Source: Methylobacterium sp. UNC378MF (lineage in GTDB: Bacteria; Pseudomonadota; Alphaproteobacteria; Rhizobiales; Beijerinckiaceae). Taken from it: 64,000 bases of DNA. Under the pieces are notes generated by a model. The model had not been told where the DNA came from. It ran no database searches and saw only the letters and a program-made list of their open reading frames with translations. The DNA lies in assembly GCF_900103195.1 (NCBI RefSeq), contig NZ_FMWU01000012.1:124001-188000 (forward strand). Reading direction: 5' to 3'. The position numbers were made by a program, and so were the translations under genes. The number at the start of each line of letters is the position of its first letter. Position 1 is the stretch's first letter. Of this stretch, positions 43,401 to 50,397 are shown piece by piece.

Positions 43401-43730
43401 GTTGCCAAGACGCTGGTGGCGTTCAGCCCGATGCTGGAGATCGGCGGCCGGATCGACCTCGACGAGGGCCGCTGGATCCGGCCCTACGGCACCTTGGGCG
43501 TGACGCTCCTGTCGGACGACCATTTCACCGGCAGGGCGAGTTTCCAGGGCACCGGCGCGCTCGGCTTGTTCGCCACGGAATCGGCGATCCCCGATCGCCT
43601 CGGTGAGATCGGCCTGGGCTTCCAGATCAGCCTCGGCGGCGGCATCGAGGTCACCGGTGAGTATCAGGGCCAGGTCGGAGACCACTTCGTCTCGCATGCC
43701 GGAACAGCCCGGATGCAGCTGCGCTTCTGA
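37401..43730 (+). CDS. Giant glycine-rich autotransporter (type Va)
   Basis: A 2109-residue protein. Residues about 14-45 form a long signal peptide (REQKLRKGGRLLVAAITALV ... LRAAE). The passenger (about 50-1760) is built of roughly 18 imperfect repeats of 65-100 residues, each with a strand block such as ITTxGxxAxGI followed by AQSIGGGGGNGG; this predicts a beta-helix stalk. A Lys/Asp-rich helical stretch (about 953-1047) and an acidic Ala/Pro-rich stretch (about 1225-1285) interrupt it. The C-terminal barrel (about 1830-2109) ends with the outer-membrane signal RMQLRF. Role: surface adhesin or matrix protein (family knowledge); target unknown. ATG 37401 gives a complete signal peptide. The remains of a second autotransporter follow. 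Confidence 0.92.
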   Translation: MPCFPSQPCVPTREQKLRKGGRLLVAAITALVVIPDVPLRAAERPEPQVVTGANGRDGKANVFSSNIAATPGETGGDLSLIGVDAAAAGNDPAATIRIGSVGGAGGRGDAVIGLASVPGARGGNGGAVAVTLEEDVSGQGEQVGYTTRNRGAQLQFQPIPRFWVYSNGGRGGDGQHDVGGGGDAGSASLVLSSRISTEGQAFLGVRVSAAGGAAGGGGTDADQTASRTGGAGGTAALTVTRSGQVVTDGTGATAVIVESLGGAGSVRGSGTFYSNPFVTAGGAGGTAQLHTSGTIRTSGDYALGALVQSIGGDGGSQPDAGGRPGARGGDGGAVTVTQSGTIVTEGDYALGLVAQSVGGSGGRGGGGVFGGGTGGSAATGGSVTVINGGTVTTSGTGASGLVAQSIGGGSALSALPVSALDVAPKTAGGGAGGLSYWFGSGGTGGTGGAGGAAAIINEGGRITTEGDTAFGALAQSIGGSGGSGGGALPAGAFFSVGLGGSGGGGGDGGLARFTGRSGAIETSGAGSTAVLVQSVGGGGGVGGDVKSVAAGVVLSASWAIGGRGGLGGNGGEARIDSSTTVTTAGFGANGLSVLSIGGGGGVGGLASAKAITAPFVTPSGTALPSFAFSTAIGGSGGGGGNGGAAGILNSGSVTTYGDSAVGLLALSVGGGGGIGGDAAAYALAVAPPGQTAVSASSTLGGRGGGGGNGGTVTAENSGVVRTSGDGAIGIEAQSIGGGGGNGGGATATSNSVSLRQNITVSRGIGGTAGGGGVGGAVTVSQAGSITTGGAYAAGILAQSVGGGGGNGGNASTLAATGFSFDKTLNGLIGKLPIADALAVTETIGGGTGNGNRGGLVMVTNRGAIATGGSNAHAIEAQSIGGGGGNGGDVSGSAVGKLAVSLTLGGTGGVGGSGGNVAVSNAATGVIKTVGDGSHGIVAQSIGGGGGMGGSIAARDDTDPDTIGTIWRQIKDTIGAAEYEKWAKDKSNKEDKQALDQFVKDIKSSDTYKNLADKLKNSDFGKALKSYSGSVSSYLDAQKKGAAKLPDVSATLALGGDGAQGGSGGTVTIENAGTITTRGIGSHGIMAQSIGGGGGQGGLAFAEATNRTNLSATLGGVGGSGNTGGAVEIQNTGSVATVEDAAYGLYAQSIGGGGGNGVAATIASSDTNKGLTLNLTVGGSGGAGSNGGSVRVENRGTVTTTGTEAHAVVAQSIGGGGGSFSAPSAAMAEAEPASPSAEDGRAAAGTGQSKKDTRSDAQALADALLGALDIERIAPPGDPTGVSKKSGSLTLGGSGRMAGNGGDVTIVQSGSITTTGFGAVGMLAQSIGGGGGLASVAAGPGGHRYTFGIGGAGGASGNGGPVTVSLTAGAQVFTAGDAAPALLLQSIGGGGGYGGAHQVMGYAVPYVLRDGSNGDGGAIRVTLDDGAAIRTTGTQSHGILAQSLGAGGGLLLDPAAPATAASGQSRLGSTGKGGDITIESSGSIIASGLDANAIFAQSGVQRTDGSLEPDRERGGTITVRVNGLVTGGSGTGAAIRIDGGRYNTIDIDARAVVSAASGRAIVGAFTAGEINNHGTVVGDVDLTGGQTGSVVFNNGGLYNAGSTSAILRTGPEGVVALGAGGRLRNSAILDIGGVGTVARATVTGNFEQTEYGRLLVDIAPLAPDSALRNDLLTVTGTASLKGVVEPHLIDGLSPGRYTFLRAGQIVDASAVATGGSIHSGAIPISWAIVATGDSIALVPQAHFTAPVGVTLTSDQRNVAQGLQDAWDGNTTKLGTLYARFLSVDSQKAYAAALDELKPESNQDILTDRTLDTRKGLQRAMSCPAFTGTGTLLREGECVWGRITSAHTTQSATADDGGYHQTALSYQSGLQTEFAPDWFFGLTGAYTRALQSDPDRITGTTSDAADVSAALKHQIGPWLLAASANLGYSWADNKRLIDFGGATATARSKSGILTAGGRMRASYQVLFGDWYLKPYADLDLLYSYSPAYSETGAPGFNLDMRPVAKTLVAFSPMLEIGGRIDLDEGRWIRPYGTLGVTLLSDDHFTGRASFQGTGALGLFATESAIPDRLGEIGLGFQISLGGGIEVTGEYQGQVGDHFVSHAGTARMQLRF

Positions 43731-44050
43731 AGAGGACGGACGCCGACGATTCTGACGCCACACCCGAGTGATCCCGTCGAACGACGGTCGCGGTACGCTA
43801 CAATATGGCGAGCGAAAATACTTGGTCCTGATGACAAGGCGATAAATAGTCTCGAAATTTTTGAGTGAATGCCGGTCTTGCCGGATGGTGAGGCGCTCGT
43901 TGATCGATGTCGCTGAAGCGGTGGTTTTGCGGCGGCACGGATCGGCGGGATCGTGCGTCAAGCCATCCCTGATGCGAAAGAACCGGCCGAGCTGGTCCGC
44001 CCCTTTGCGTGGCTCCGACACCCGTCGCTTCGCCACGGCGGGACGATGCC
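43731..44050. other. Intergenic region after the autotransporter
   Basis: About 320 bases without a recognisable gene on either strand and without a clear intrinsic terminator. The composition is less GC-rich around 43800-43860. The following 44.05-44.7 kb holds the second autotransporter remnant. Confidence 0.4.
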
Positions 44051-44699
44051 GGAAATAACGAGACCGTCGGCCGGGTAGCCTCTGCGTCAAGCACGCATGG
44101 TGTCGATGGGACTTCGGGACCTCTGCCTGCAGCCGACTACACGGTGCCGGCAGCACGCTGGACGCCGCAGCCAAGACGGTGTCCGGCGCGGACACCGTCA
44201 CGGTCGAGGCCGGCGGCAAGCTCTCCGTCACGCGCGGGGCGGCGATCAACTGGACCGGTGTGTCGACCGATCTGAAGATCACCAATTCCGGAATGCTTGA
44301 GTCGCTCAGCCGCGCGATCGATGCCACCGGAAGCGACAATGCCCGCACGCTGACGCTGAAGAACAAGAAGGGCGGGTATATTCGGGCCAGGGACAACGAC
44401 GCGGTACGCATCGATGTCAACCCGACGGCCGGCGTCATCACGGTGAACAACGCCGGGACAATCAACGCGACGGGCCGGAAAGCTCTGAACTTACCGGCGC
44501 GCATTCGGGAACGTGGCGCCGGCCGTGCGGCTGGTGTTCGGCGGCGGGGGCGCCACTGGATCGGGACGTGTCGCTGATCCCGGCCGGCCTGGACTGGCAG
44601 GTGGAGCCGGGCGCGCGGGCGGGCCTCGCCTATGACGGCCAAGTCGGCCCCCGGGCGCAGGACCGCGCCGTCAAGGGCAGCTTCTCGTACGAGTGGTGA
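44051..44699 (+). pseudogene. Remnant of a second autotransporter (frameshifts and large internal deletion)
   Basis: Three frames together spell a broken autotransporter. About 44053-44160: SSTHGVDGTSGPLPAADYTV. From about 44150, shifted by one frame: GSTLDAAAKTVSGADTVTVEAG, ITNSGMLESLSRAIDATG and VNNAGTINATGRKALN, typical of passenger beta-helix rungs. From about 44500, in another frame: GNVAPAVRLVFGGG, and after a shift at a GGGGG run (about 44548) DVSLIPAGLDWQVEPGARAG, then YDGQVGPRAQDRAVKGSFSYEW and stop 44697-44699, the last strands of a barrel. The signal peptide, most of the passenger and most of the barrel are missing. Probably non-functional. Confidence 0.75.
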
Positions 44700-45254
44700 G
44701 CGCCGCCGGCTCGGTCACGACGGCGGTCAGTTCAAAGCGTAGCTTGCCCGCCAAATGAGGCTCGCCTGGCCTGTTTGCCTGTTCCGGAAACGGCTGCGTG
44801 GCAAGTCTGCCCCGCCGCAAGATCTGCGCGCTGGTGGACGATTGCGGCGTGCGATTATTTTTGATCATAACAGCATATTCATAAATCCACGATGGACCGC
44901 AAATTTCCTTATTTTTGATGTTTGATTTGTTTGAATATTACAGAGCTAAAGCATTCCGCGAATATTGATGGATGTATAATGACTAATTATCGTTAGAATT
45001 CTGCAGATGATCGATAATATTCGTCAATATGCATTTCATGGTGCCGATTGCCGAGCAGAGAGCATATTCGCACTCTGAAAAATGAAGACGGCCCCTTTTG
45101 CGGCGCTCGCTTCGATCCGAACGCCAGTTTCGCGCCGATCGAGTCGGGCCCTTTGCGTTGGATCAATGCGCGGCAGCAGCCTCGATCCATTTTGCGGACG
45201 GGCCGGGACGACGGGATGTGCCCGGAGACGCGTCCCGATTTCGCGAGGAGCGAC
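44700..45254. other. AT-rich intergenic region upstream of the FnrN-like gene
   Basis: About 555 bases. The segment 44855-45055 is markedly AT-rich (for example GATTATTTTTGATCATAACA and TATAATGACTAATTATCG) in a GC-rich genome. No gene is recognisable; the frame of the regulator stays open from 45048 but without conservation before 45255. It probably contains the regulator promoter. No full FNR box was found here; TTTTTGATCATAA around 44870 has only one half-site. Confidence 0.5.
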
Positions 45255-45995
45255 ATGCTGGTTGACACCGGGGCGTGCGAGAGAAACGCGCATGTCTGCC
45301 ATCACAGGCGTTCGGACAATGGATGTGGCGACTGCAAAGTGCGCCCGATCAGCGTGTGCTCCGTGCTTTCCCTGGTTGAACTGGAGCAGCTGGAAGGACT
45401 CAGCCAGCATCTGACGCTCGACAAGGGCCAAACCCTCTTCGGCCAGGACGAGCCGGCAAGCGCCGTCTTCAACGTCATCGAGGGATGCCTGAGGCTCACG
45501 CGACTGCTGCCCGATGGCAGGCGGCAGGTCATGGGCTTCGCTCTGCCGGGAGATTTCTTGGGATTGGCTCTGCAGGAACGCCACTCGGTCTCCGCGGAGG
45601 CGCTCGGCCAAGTCAAAACCTGCCGCTTCGGTCGCGAGGACTTCGCCGCCATCACCGAGGCGAAGCCGCATCTGTTGAAGAGCCTCCACGCCCGCGTCCG
45701 GTACGAGCTGACGCTCGCCCAGGACCAGATGCTGCTGCTGGGACGGCGGACGGCGGAGGAGAAGGTTGCATCCTTCCTCCTGTCTCTGCGGGACCGGTTC
45801 GCGCGCATCGGGCACAACTCCGTCACCGTCGAGTTGCCGATGGGCCGTCAGGACATGGCAGATTACCTCGGGCTGACCATCGAGACCGTCAGCCGCATGT
45901 TGTCGCGGCTCGACCGGGCTCACAGCATCCTGCTTGTTCCGGGCGGCGTGCGCTTGCTCGATGCGGCCCGGCTCGAACGCTTGGCGGCGAGCTGA
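45255..45995 (+). CDS. fnrN: FNR-type oxygen sensor regulator (FnrN-like)
   Basis: A 246-residue Crp/Fnr protein. Cysteines near residues 24, 27 and 35 form CxxCx7C (GCGDCKVRPISVC), and a fourth near 123 (VKTCRF) aligns with Cys122 of E. coli FNR, so an oxygen-labile 4Fe-4S cluster is expected. The cyclic-nucleotide-binding-like domain includes LPDGRRQVMGFALPGDFLGL. The DNA-recognition helix GLTIETVSRMLSRL has the E-x-x-S-R residues that read TTGAY-N4-RTCAA. ATG 45255 is chosen for the AGGAG 5-6 bases ahead and the family-like start; ATG 45216 is possible. It is the probable activator of the anaerobox promoters at 48.7-63.3 kb. Confidence 0.92.
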   Translation: MLVDTGACERNAHVCHHRRSDNGCGDCKVRPISVCSVLSLVELEQLEGLSQHLTLDKGQTLFGQDEPASAVFNVIEGCLRLTRLLPDGRRQVMGFALPGDFLGLALQERHSVSAEALGQVKTCRFGREDFAAITEAKPHLLKSLHARVRYELTLAQDQMLLLGRRTAEEKVASFLLSLRDRFARIGHNSVTVELPMGRQDMADYLGLTIETVSRMLSRLDRAHSILLVPGGVRLLDAARLERLAAS

Positions 45996-46060
45996 CGTGA
46001 AGGCTCGCGCGGCGTTGAGGGCCCGTTCCAGACGGGTCATCGCATTCACGAGACCGGCCA

Positions 46061-46070
46061 CACACGTGTG
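46061..46070. repeat. Short perfect palindrome downstream of fnrN
   Basis: CACACGTGTG, within ACACACGTGTGC, in the 270-base convergent gap between fnrN and the stress-protein gene. A weak hairpin CCCGT-TCCAG-ACGGG lies at 46022-46036 and could mark the end of the fnrN message, although no T-run follows. Function unknown. Confidence 0.3.
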
Positions 46071-46265
46071 CGGCTTCGCAACGGCGTTGCGCCCGAATTC
46101 GGGCGGACGGTAACGATCGGCGCCAATTTCGCAGCCCCCGGATCCTTGTTGCGCGGGTTCGATTCGCTTCGGTCGGCATCGACGATCCCGAACACGCCGT
46201 GGGCAATACGCGTGACCTGCCGACCGTGAGCGGGATCGATCGGTCCGCCGCTCTCGCGACGCGCT

Positions 46266-47078
46266 TCAATGGGCCATCAGGCAGCAGAGCGGCGATCGCC
46301 GCAGCATGTCGCGGGTCATGCCACCGAGCAGCCGTTCGCGAAGCTGGGAATGGCCGTACCCACCCATGACGATCAGGTCCGCATCCTGATGATTGGCGAA
46401 GCGCAGGATCTCGTCAGCAATATCGCCGGTCGCCGCATTGATCAGATGCGTCGTGACATGCGCGCCGTGACGGGCCAGCAACTCGGCGACATCCTCCGCG
46501 CCTTGGAGGCGCGCGTCGCTGCCGCCACTCACGACGAAGACTTGATCCGCCGAGTCCACGAAGGGCAGGACGGCGGTGACCGCACGGCGTGCCTCCATGC
46601 AATCCTTCCAGGCCACCACGATGCGAGCGGCTTTCAACCGCTCGACGTCCGGCGGGACCAGCAGGATCGGCCGTCCGGCCTGCATCAAGACGGCGTCGGG
46701 AGCCGCTGCAAACCGATCCGCGACGCCTCCGCCGGGACCACGACCGACGATGATGAGATCGGCGCCCCGTGCTTGGCTGACCAGAAAGGCCTCCGGGAGT
46801 GCATCCGCCTGCCGCCATCCGGTCCGTGGCGCGCGGTCTGCACCGCGTTCGAAGACCGCCTTCGCGCTCGCAAGCTCCGCGCACAGCCGCGCGTTGTCTT
46901 CGTCGTAAACCGACTGCTCGACCGCGATGTCGCCGAAGAGGGCGGGGACTGCAGCCTTGCGGGCCGCAATGCCCGTGAGCGTCGCTTGGAAGCGTTCGGC
47001 GAGGCTGGCCGCCACGCGAACGCGGCTGGAGGCGGCCTCTGCAAGGTCAAGAGAGACCATGATGCTGGCGATCGACAT
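46266..47078 (-). CDS. Universal stress protein (tandem UspA domains)
   Basis: A 270-residue cytosolic protein with two Usp folds. The first domain (about 1-140) begins IASIMVSLDLAEAASSRVRV and has lost a clear ATP motif (ADLIIVGRGPGGG). The second (about 145-270) has ARIVVAWKDCMEARRAVTAV and the nucleotide loop GGYGHSQLRERLLGGMTRD, matching G2xG9xG(S/T). Such tandem Usp proteins are often induced by low oxygen. Upstream lies TTGATCCAGCGCAA (47144-47157), an FNR-like site with one imperfect half. Location between two Crp/Fnr genes fits an anaerobic stress role. Confidence 0.9.
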   Translation of the reverse strand: MSIASIMVSLDLAEAASSRVRVAASLAERFQATLTGIAARKAAVPALFGDIAVEQSVYDEDNARLCAELASAKAVFERGADRAPRTGWRQADALPEAFLVSQARGADLIIVGRGPGGGVADRFAAAPDAVLMQAGRPILLVPPDVERLKAARIVVAWKDCMEARRAVTAVLPFVDSADQVFVVSGGSDARLQGAEDVAELLARHGAHVTTHLINAATGDIADEILRFANHQDADLIVMGGYGHSQLRERLLGGMTRDMLRRSPLCCLMAH

Positions 47079-47844
47079 GAGCGGTCCTTCGGGCCGGCGG
47101 CGAGATCTACGATGGAACCTGCTGGAAGCGCGCAGCTACAACCTTGATCCAGCGCAAAGAACGCTGCTTGGCTTTAGGGTTTGATACGATGTGACCCAAG
47201 ACGACAGATCGGATGCAGTGTCCGCAGGGGATGGTTCGGGACGCCTGCTGCGCTCGGACTTCAACACGGCGAGATCCGCCGGACCGAGATGTCTGCAAAG
47301 CCTGGCTGGAGCGAAGTGTCCGTGCGTCTGCTCAGCCGTGGGTCGGCCGCGGCACGATGATCGCGGCGGTGCCGTTCGGTCCATTGTTGCGGCCGCCGAC
47401 CGAGCCATTGAATGACAGGTCGATTACGGTCCAGCGCGGTCCCTACACTTGTGTGCTGGATCCGGTGCCCGATTGCCTGCTGCTCGACCGGCGAGCGCCC
47501 TCTGCGATGATCCGGACGGCTCGGCGCGCTCGGGCTTCCGCGTGTCCTATAGTGTGCTCTGCCTCACCAGCACTCACAGGGTCGGAAGACTTGGCCGATT
47601 CCGATTGCAGCAACCGAACGTGTGCCCAGCCGTCGTCGCGGCCCGCATGCGTCGGGAAGCGGAGGATGCTCCGTTCGAAGGCAACCAGAGCCAGGAGCCG
47701 CCACCTGGTCTCGCGATGAATCTCTCCCGAGTGCGCGCGTCTTCATCGAACGAAAAGCGGCCGTGTACGCGGGCGATGCGGGTGTAATGTGATCAATGAC
47801 AACTGCCGTATGGTCAGGCTCAAGACAGGCTTCCACCCGCACTC
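47079..47844. other. Intergenic region, no gene recognised
   Basis: About 770 bases between the minus-strand stress-protein start and the end of the minus-strand Crp/Fnr gene. Open frames are short and of shadow type. It holds the weak FNR-like site at 47144-47157. The part at 47410-47600 has an open frame (SITVQRGPYTCVLDPVPDCL) that vaguely recalls a transposase fragment, but nothing in it is diagnostic. Confidence 0.4.
47144..47157. promoter_or_regulatory. Degenerate FNR-like site upstream of the universal stress protein gene
   Basis: TTGATCCAGCGCAA: perfect left half-site, right half CGCAA instead of ATCAA. The centre is about 72 bases upstream of the start codon, which fits a class II promoter with a 30-base leader. 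Confidence 0.35.
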
Positions 47845-48624
47845 TCAGACCGTCAGGATGTCCTTCCCTCTCAGCCGCTCTATCAGAGCCAACATCCGTG
47901 GCCCGTTCTCGTCGGGATAGGGCGGATCGATCATGGGATCCGGCAGGGCGATCTCGGCGAGTCGCGCGCGATCGTGGATGACGACCTCCTGGCCTGTCAC
48001 CACAATTCCAGCCTTCGCCAGGGCTTTCAAAGCTCGCGAGAACGATTCCCGCGTCATGCCGAGCTCGGAAGCGATCATATGCTTCTCGTAGGGCAGGATC
48101 GCGCGGTCCGGTGTGCCCTGTCGTTCCGAAAGGACGAGGATGTAGCACCCTACGCGTTCGGCCGCGGAGCGCAGCTTCAGGTTTTTAGTCTGTCGCACCA
48201 TCCGGCGGAACTGCTCCGCGATTGTTGCGAGAACGGCGTTCGCGAGTTGCCGATCCCGGTCAACCGCATCACGGAAGGCATCTGCCGGTATGAGAAGGAA
48301 GCGCGTCGGCTCCGGAACGCGCCCCTGCATCAGGTACGGCGAGTTGTTCATGACCGCAGCGGGAATGAGCAGATCCGGGGCTCTGACAACCTCGATGAGA
48401 ACCTCGCGACCGTCCTGCGAGCGTCCGAAAAGTTGAACGGTGCCCGAGACGACGACGAACTGGAAGCTCGGGATCTCACCCTGTTCGAAGAGCATCGTGC
48501 CTGCCGGGACGGCGTGTTCCAGTGTTTGCTGGAACAGCATCGGCGATCGCGCCATGGAATCGCCCCCGCGCCCTGTCTCGGGTTCGCAGGTCGATTCTGC
48601 GCGTAGGGCAGGGATCGGTTTCAT
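47845..48624 (-). CDS. Crp/Fnr family regulator without Fe-S cysteines (Dnr/NnrR-like)
   Basis: A 259-residue protein. The N-terminal beta-roll (LEHAVPAGTMLFEQGEIPSF, VVSGTVQLFGRSQDGREVLI) has no Cys cluster. A long dimer helix (LANAVLATIAEQFRRMVRQT) follows and a C-terminal helix-turn-helix IASELGMTRESFSRALKAL with the E-x-x-S-R reading head of FNR/Dnr proteins. ATG 48624 has GAGG at spacing 6. It is divergent to narK1; two FNR boxes lie in the shared promoter region. By analogy with Dnr/NnrR/NarR proteins it may sense NO or nitrite and act in nitrate respiration, but the signal is not readable from the sequence. Confidence 0.88.
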   Translation of the reverse strand: MKPIPALRAESTCEPETGRGGDSMARSPMLFQQTLEHAVPAGTMLFEQGEIPSFQFVVVSGTVQLFGRSQDGREVLIEVVRAPDLLIPAAVMNNSPYLMQGRVPEPTRFLLIPADAFRDAVDRDRQLANAVLATIAEQFRRMVRQTKNLKLRSAAERVGCYILVLSERQGTPDRAILPYEKHMIASELGMTRESFSRALKALAKAGIVVTGQEVVIHDRARLAEIALPDPMIDPPYPDENGPRMLALIERLRGKDILTV

Positions 48625-48663
48625 ACTGCCTCGACGTCATATGGAGGGTGGCGATGTCCGCCT

Positions 48664-48677
48664 TTGATTCAGGTCAA
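48664..48677. promoter_or_regulatory. FNR box in front of the Crp/Fnr gene
   Basis: TTGAT-TCAG-GTCAA, a full match to the TTGAY-N4-RTCAA anaerobox. The centre is only about 46 bases upstream of the minus-strand Crp/Fnr start, so a class II promoter would leave a very short leader; autoregulation or repression from this site is as likely as activation. Confidence 0.75.
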
Positions 48678-48861
48678 CCCGCCTGAAGGAACCTGCGCGT
48701 CGAACGGGCAAGGCCGCAGACGCGATCGCCGGGCGGTTCGGTGAGATCCGGCGCGTGACCGGTAAAGCGGTCTCGGCCGTCGGCGCGGCGCCGACGGGCC
48801 CGTATGCGCCCCAGATGGGCCGCCTCGAGCCGACCCGCGGCGCAGCTTCGAGTGACGGCCT

Positions 48862-48875
48862 TTGACCTGAATCAA
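48862..48875. promoter_or_regulatory. FNR box of narK1
   Basis: TTGAC-CTGA-ATCAA, perfect anaerobox, centre about 90 bases before ATG 48959. With the usual -41.5 spacing, transcription would start near 48910; CAATAC at 48895-48900 is in the right place for the -10 element. Confidence 0.82.
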
Positions 48876-48958
48876 ATCCGACTTTGTCCTCGCTCAATAC
48901 GGTCCCGGCAACCTTGACCATCCACGCCAGGGCCGGGCAACCGGGGAAAGCCGCCGCC

Positions 48959-50341
48959 ATGCGAGGACGCACCATCGCCGCGAGCACAGACCAGAGCCGC
49001 GCACTCTGGCTATCGACGTCGGCCTTCACGACCTGCTTTGCCGTCTGGACGATCTTTTCCATCATCGGCGTCCAGATCAAGAAGGATTTGGCGCTGAGCG
49101 ACGCTCAGTTCGGTCTGCTGATCGGAACGCCGATCCTGACCGGCTCTTTGATTCGACTGATCCTGGGAATATGGGCGGATCAATACGGCGGCCGTCTCGT
49201 CGCCGTCACGACGATGCTGCTGGCGGCGCTCGCCACCTATCTGCTCACCTACGCCTACGACTACAGGACGTTCCTGCTAGCGGCCCTGGGCGTCGGCTTG
49301 GCCGGCGGCGTCTTCTCCGTCGGCGTGACCTACGTCTCCAAGTGGTTCCCGAAGGAGAAGCAGGGAACCGCGCTCGGCATTTTCGGTGCCGGCAACGTCG
49401 GCGCCGCGGTGACGAAGTTCCTCGCACCTCTGGTCATGGTCGCGTTCGGCTGGAAGGTTGTTGCGCAGATCTGGGCCATGGGCTTGGTCGTGATGGCGCT
49501 GATCTTCTACTTCGGCACCAAAGATGACCGGGATCTCGCCGAACGGCGTCGGTCCGGTGTGAAGCCTGAGCCGCTGTCGGCCATGCTGGCGCCGCTCGCC
49601 AACTTGCAGGTCTGGCGCTTCGCGCTTTACTACTTCTTCGTCTTTGGCGGCTTCGTCGCGCTCGCGCTCTGGCTGCCGCGCTACTACACGGGTGTCTACG
49701 GGCTCGACATCGTCACGGCGGGCTGGCTCGCCGCCGCGTATTCGATTCCCGGCTCGCTCTTCCGCATCCTCGGCGGCAGCCTGTCCGACCGTCATGGTGC
49801 CCGCAAGGTCATGTACTGGACCTTCCTGGGTTCCTGTGCCTGCACCTTCCTGCTGGCGTACCCGGCCACCCACTACGTGGTCAGCGGCATCCGCGGGCCG
49901 ATTACCTTCGACCTCGCGCTCGGCCCTGTGGCCTTCACGGTCCTGACCTTCGGCCTCGGCTTCTTCATGAGCCTGGGCAAGGCCGCCGTGTTCAAGCACA
50001 TCCCGGTCTACTACCCCGACCGGGTCGGTGCGGTGGGCGGCGTGGTCGGGCTGATCGGCGGCCTGGGCGGCTTCGTCCTGCCCATCGCCTTCGGCTTCCT
50101 GAACGACCTGATCGGGATCTGGACCTCCTGCTTCATGCTCCTCTTCGTCATCGTGGCGGTGAGCAGCCTCTGGATGCATGCGGCGGTGCGCGCCCTGGAG
50201 AAGCGGGCCCATCCCGAACTCCGCCTGCCGAAGGATCTGCCGGAACTCGAAACCCTTCGGGCCGAAGTCGAGCGCCTGCGCGCGGGCCGGACCGACACGG
50301 TCGTCGGGCTTCGGCCCCCCGTCGGCGTCCCCGCCGAGTGA
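48959..50341 (+). CDS. narK1: Nitrate/nitrite transporter, NarK1 type
   Basis: A 460-residue MFS protein with 12 predicted helices. Landmarks: FAVWTIFSIIGVQIKKDLAL near helix 1, the loop 2/3 motif GIWADQYGGR, the nitrate-porter signature AGGVFSVGVTYVSKWFPKEK followed by GIFGAGNVGAAVT, and in the second half GKAAVFKHIPVYYPDRVGA with GLIGGLGGFVLP. Short Gly-rich signature helices plus Arg/Lys in both halves are the nitrate-binding features of NarK. The soluble C-tail (LPELETLRAEVERL) could be a coiled coil. NarK1 proteins are taken to be proton/nitrate symporters. ATG 48959 follows GGGGAAAG. Directly in front of the NarK2-type gene. Confidence 0.9.
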   Translation: MRGRTIAASTDQSRALWLSTSAFTTCFAVWTIFSIIGVQIKKDLALSDAQFGLLIGTPILTGSLIRLILGIWADQYGGRLVAVTTMLLAALATYLLTYAYDYRTFLLAALGVGLAGGVFSVGVTYVSKWFPKEKQGTALGIFGAGNVGAAVTKFLAPLVMVAFGWKVVAQIWAMGLVVMALIFYFGTKDDRDLAERRRSGVKPEPLSAMLAPLANLQVWRFALYYFFVFGGFVALALWLPRYYTGVYGLDIVTAGWLAAAYSIPGSLFRILGGSLSDRHGARKVMYWTFLGSCACTFLLAYPATHYVVSGIRGPITFDLALGPVAFTVLTFGLGFFMSLGKAAVFKHIPVYYPDRVGAVGGVVGLIGGLGGFVLPIAFGFLNDLIGIWTSCFMLLFVIVAVSSLWMHAAVRALEKRAHPELRLPKDLPELETLRAEVERLRAGRTDTVVGLRPPVGVPAE

Positions 50342-50397
50342 ACGCCCCGGCCGGGGTGCGTCCCCGGCTCCATCCTCCGCACATGAAGGCAACGGCC

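Noticed and set aside
44868..44881. FNR box upstream of fnrN
   Set aside because: TTTTTGATCATAACA has only one TTGAT half-site and no matching RTCAA at the right distance.
45048..45254. A 69-residue N-terminal extension of the FnrN-like regulator
   Set aside because: No similarity to FNR proteins, and a good AGGAG site precedes ATG 45255.
47410..47600. Possible transposase fragment upstream of the stress-protein gene
   Set aside because: Only a loose resemblance; no DDE motif, terminal inverted repeats or target duplication could be found.
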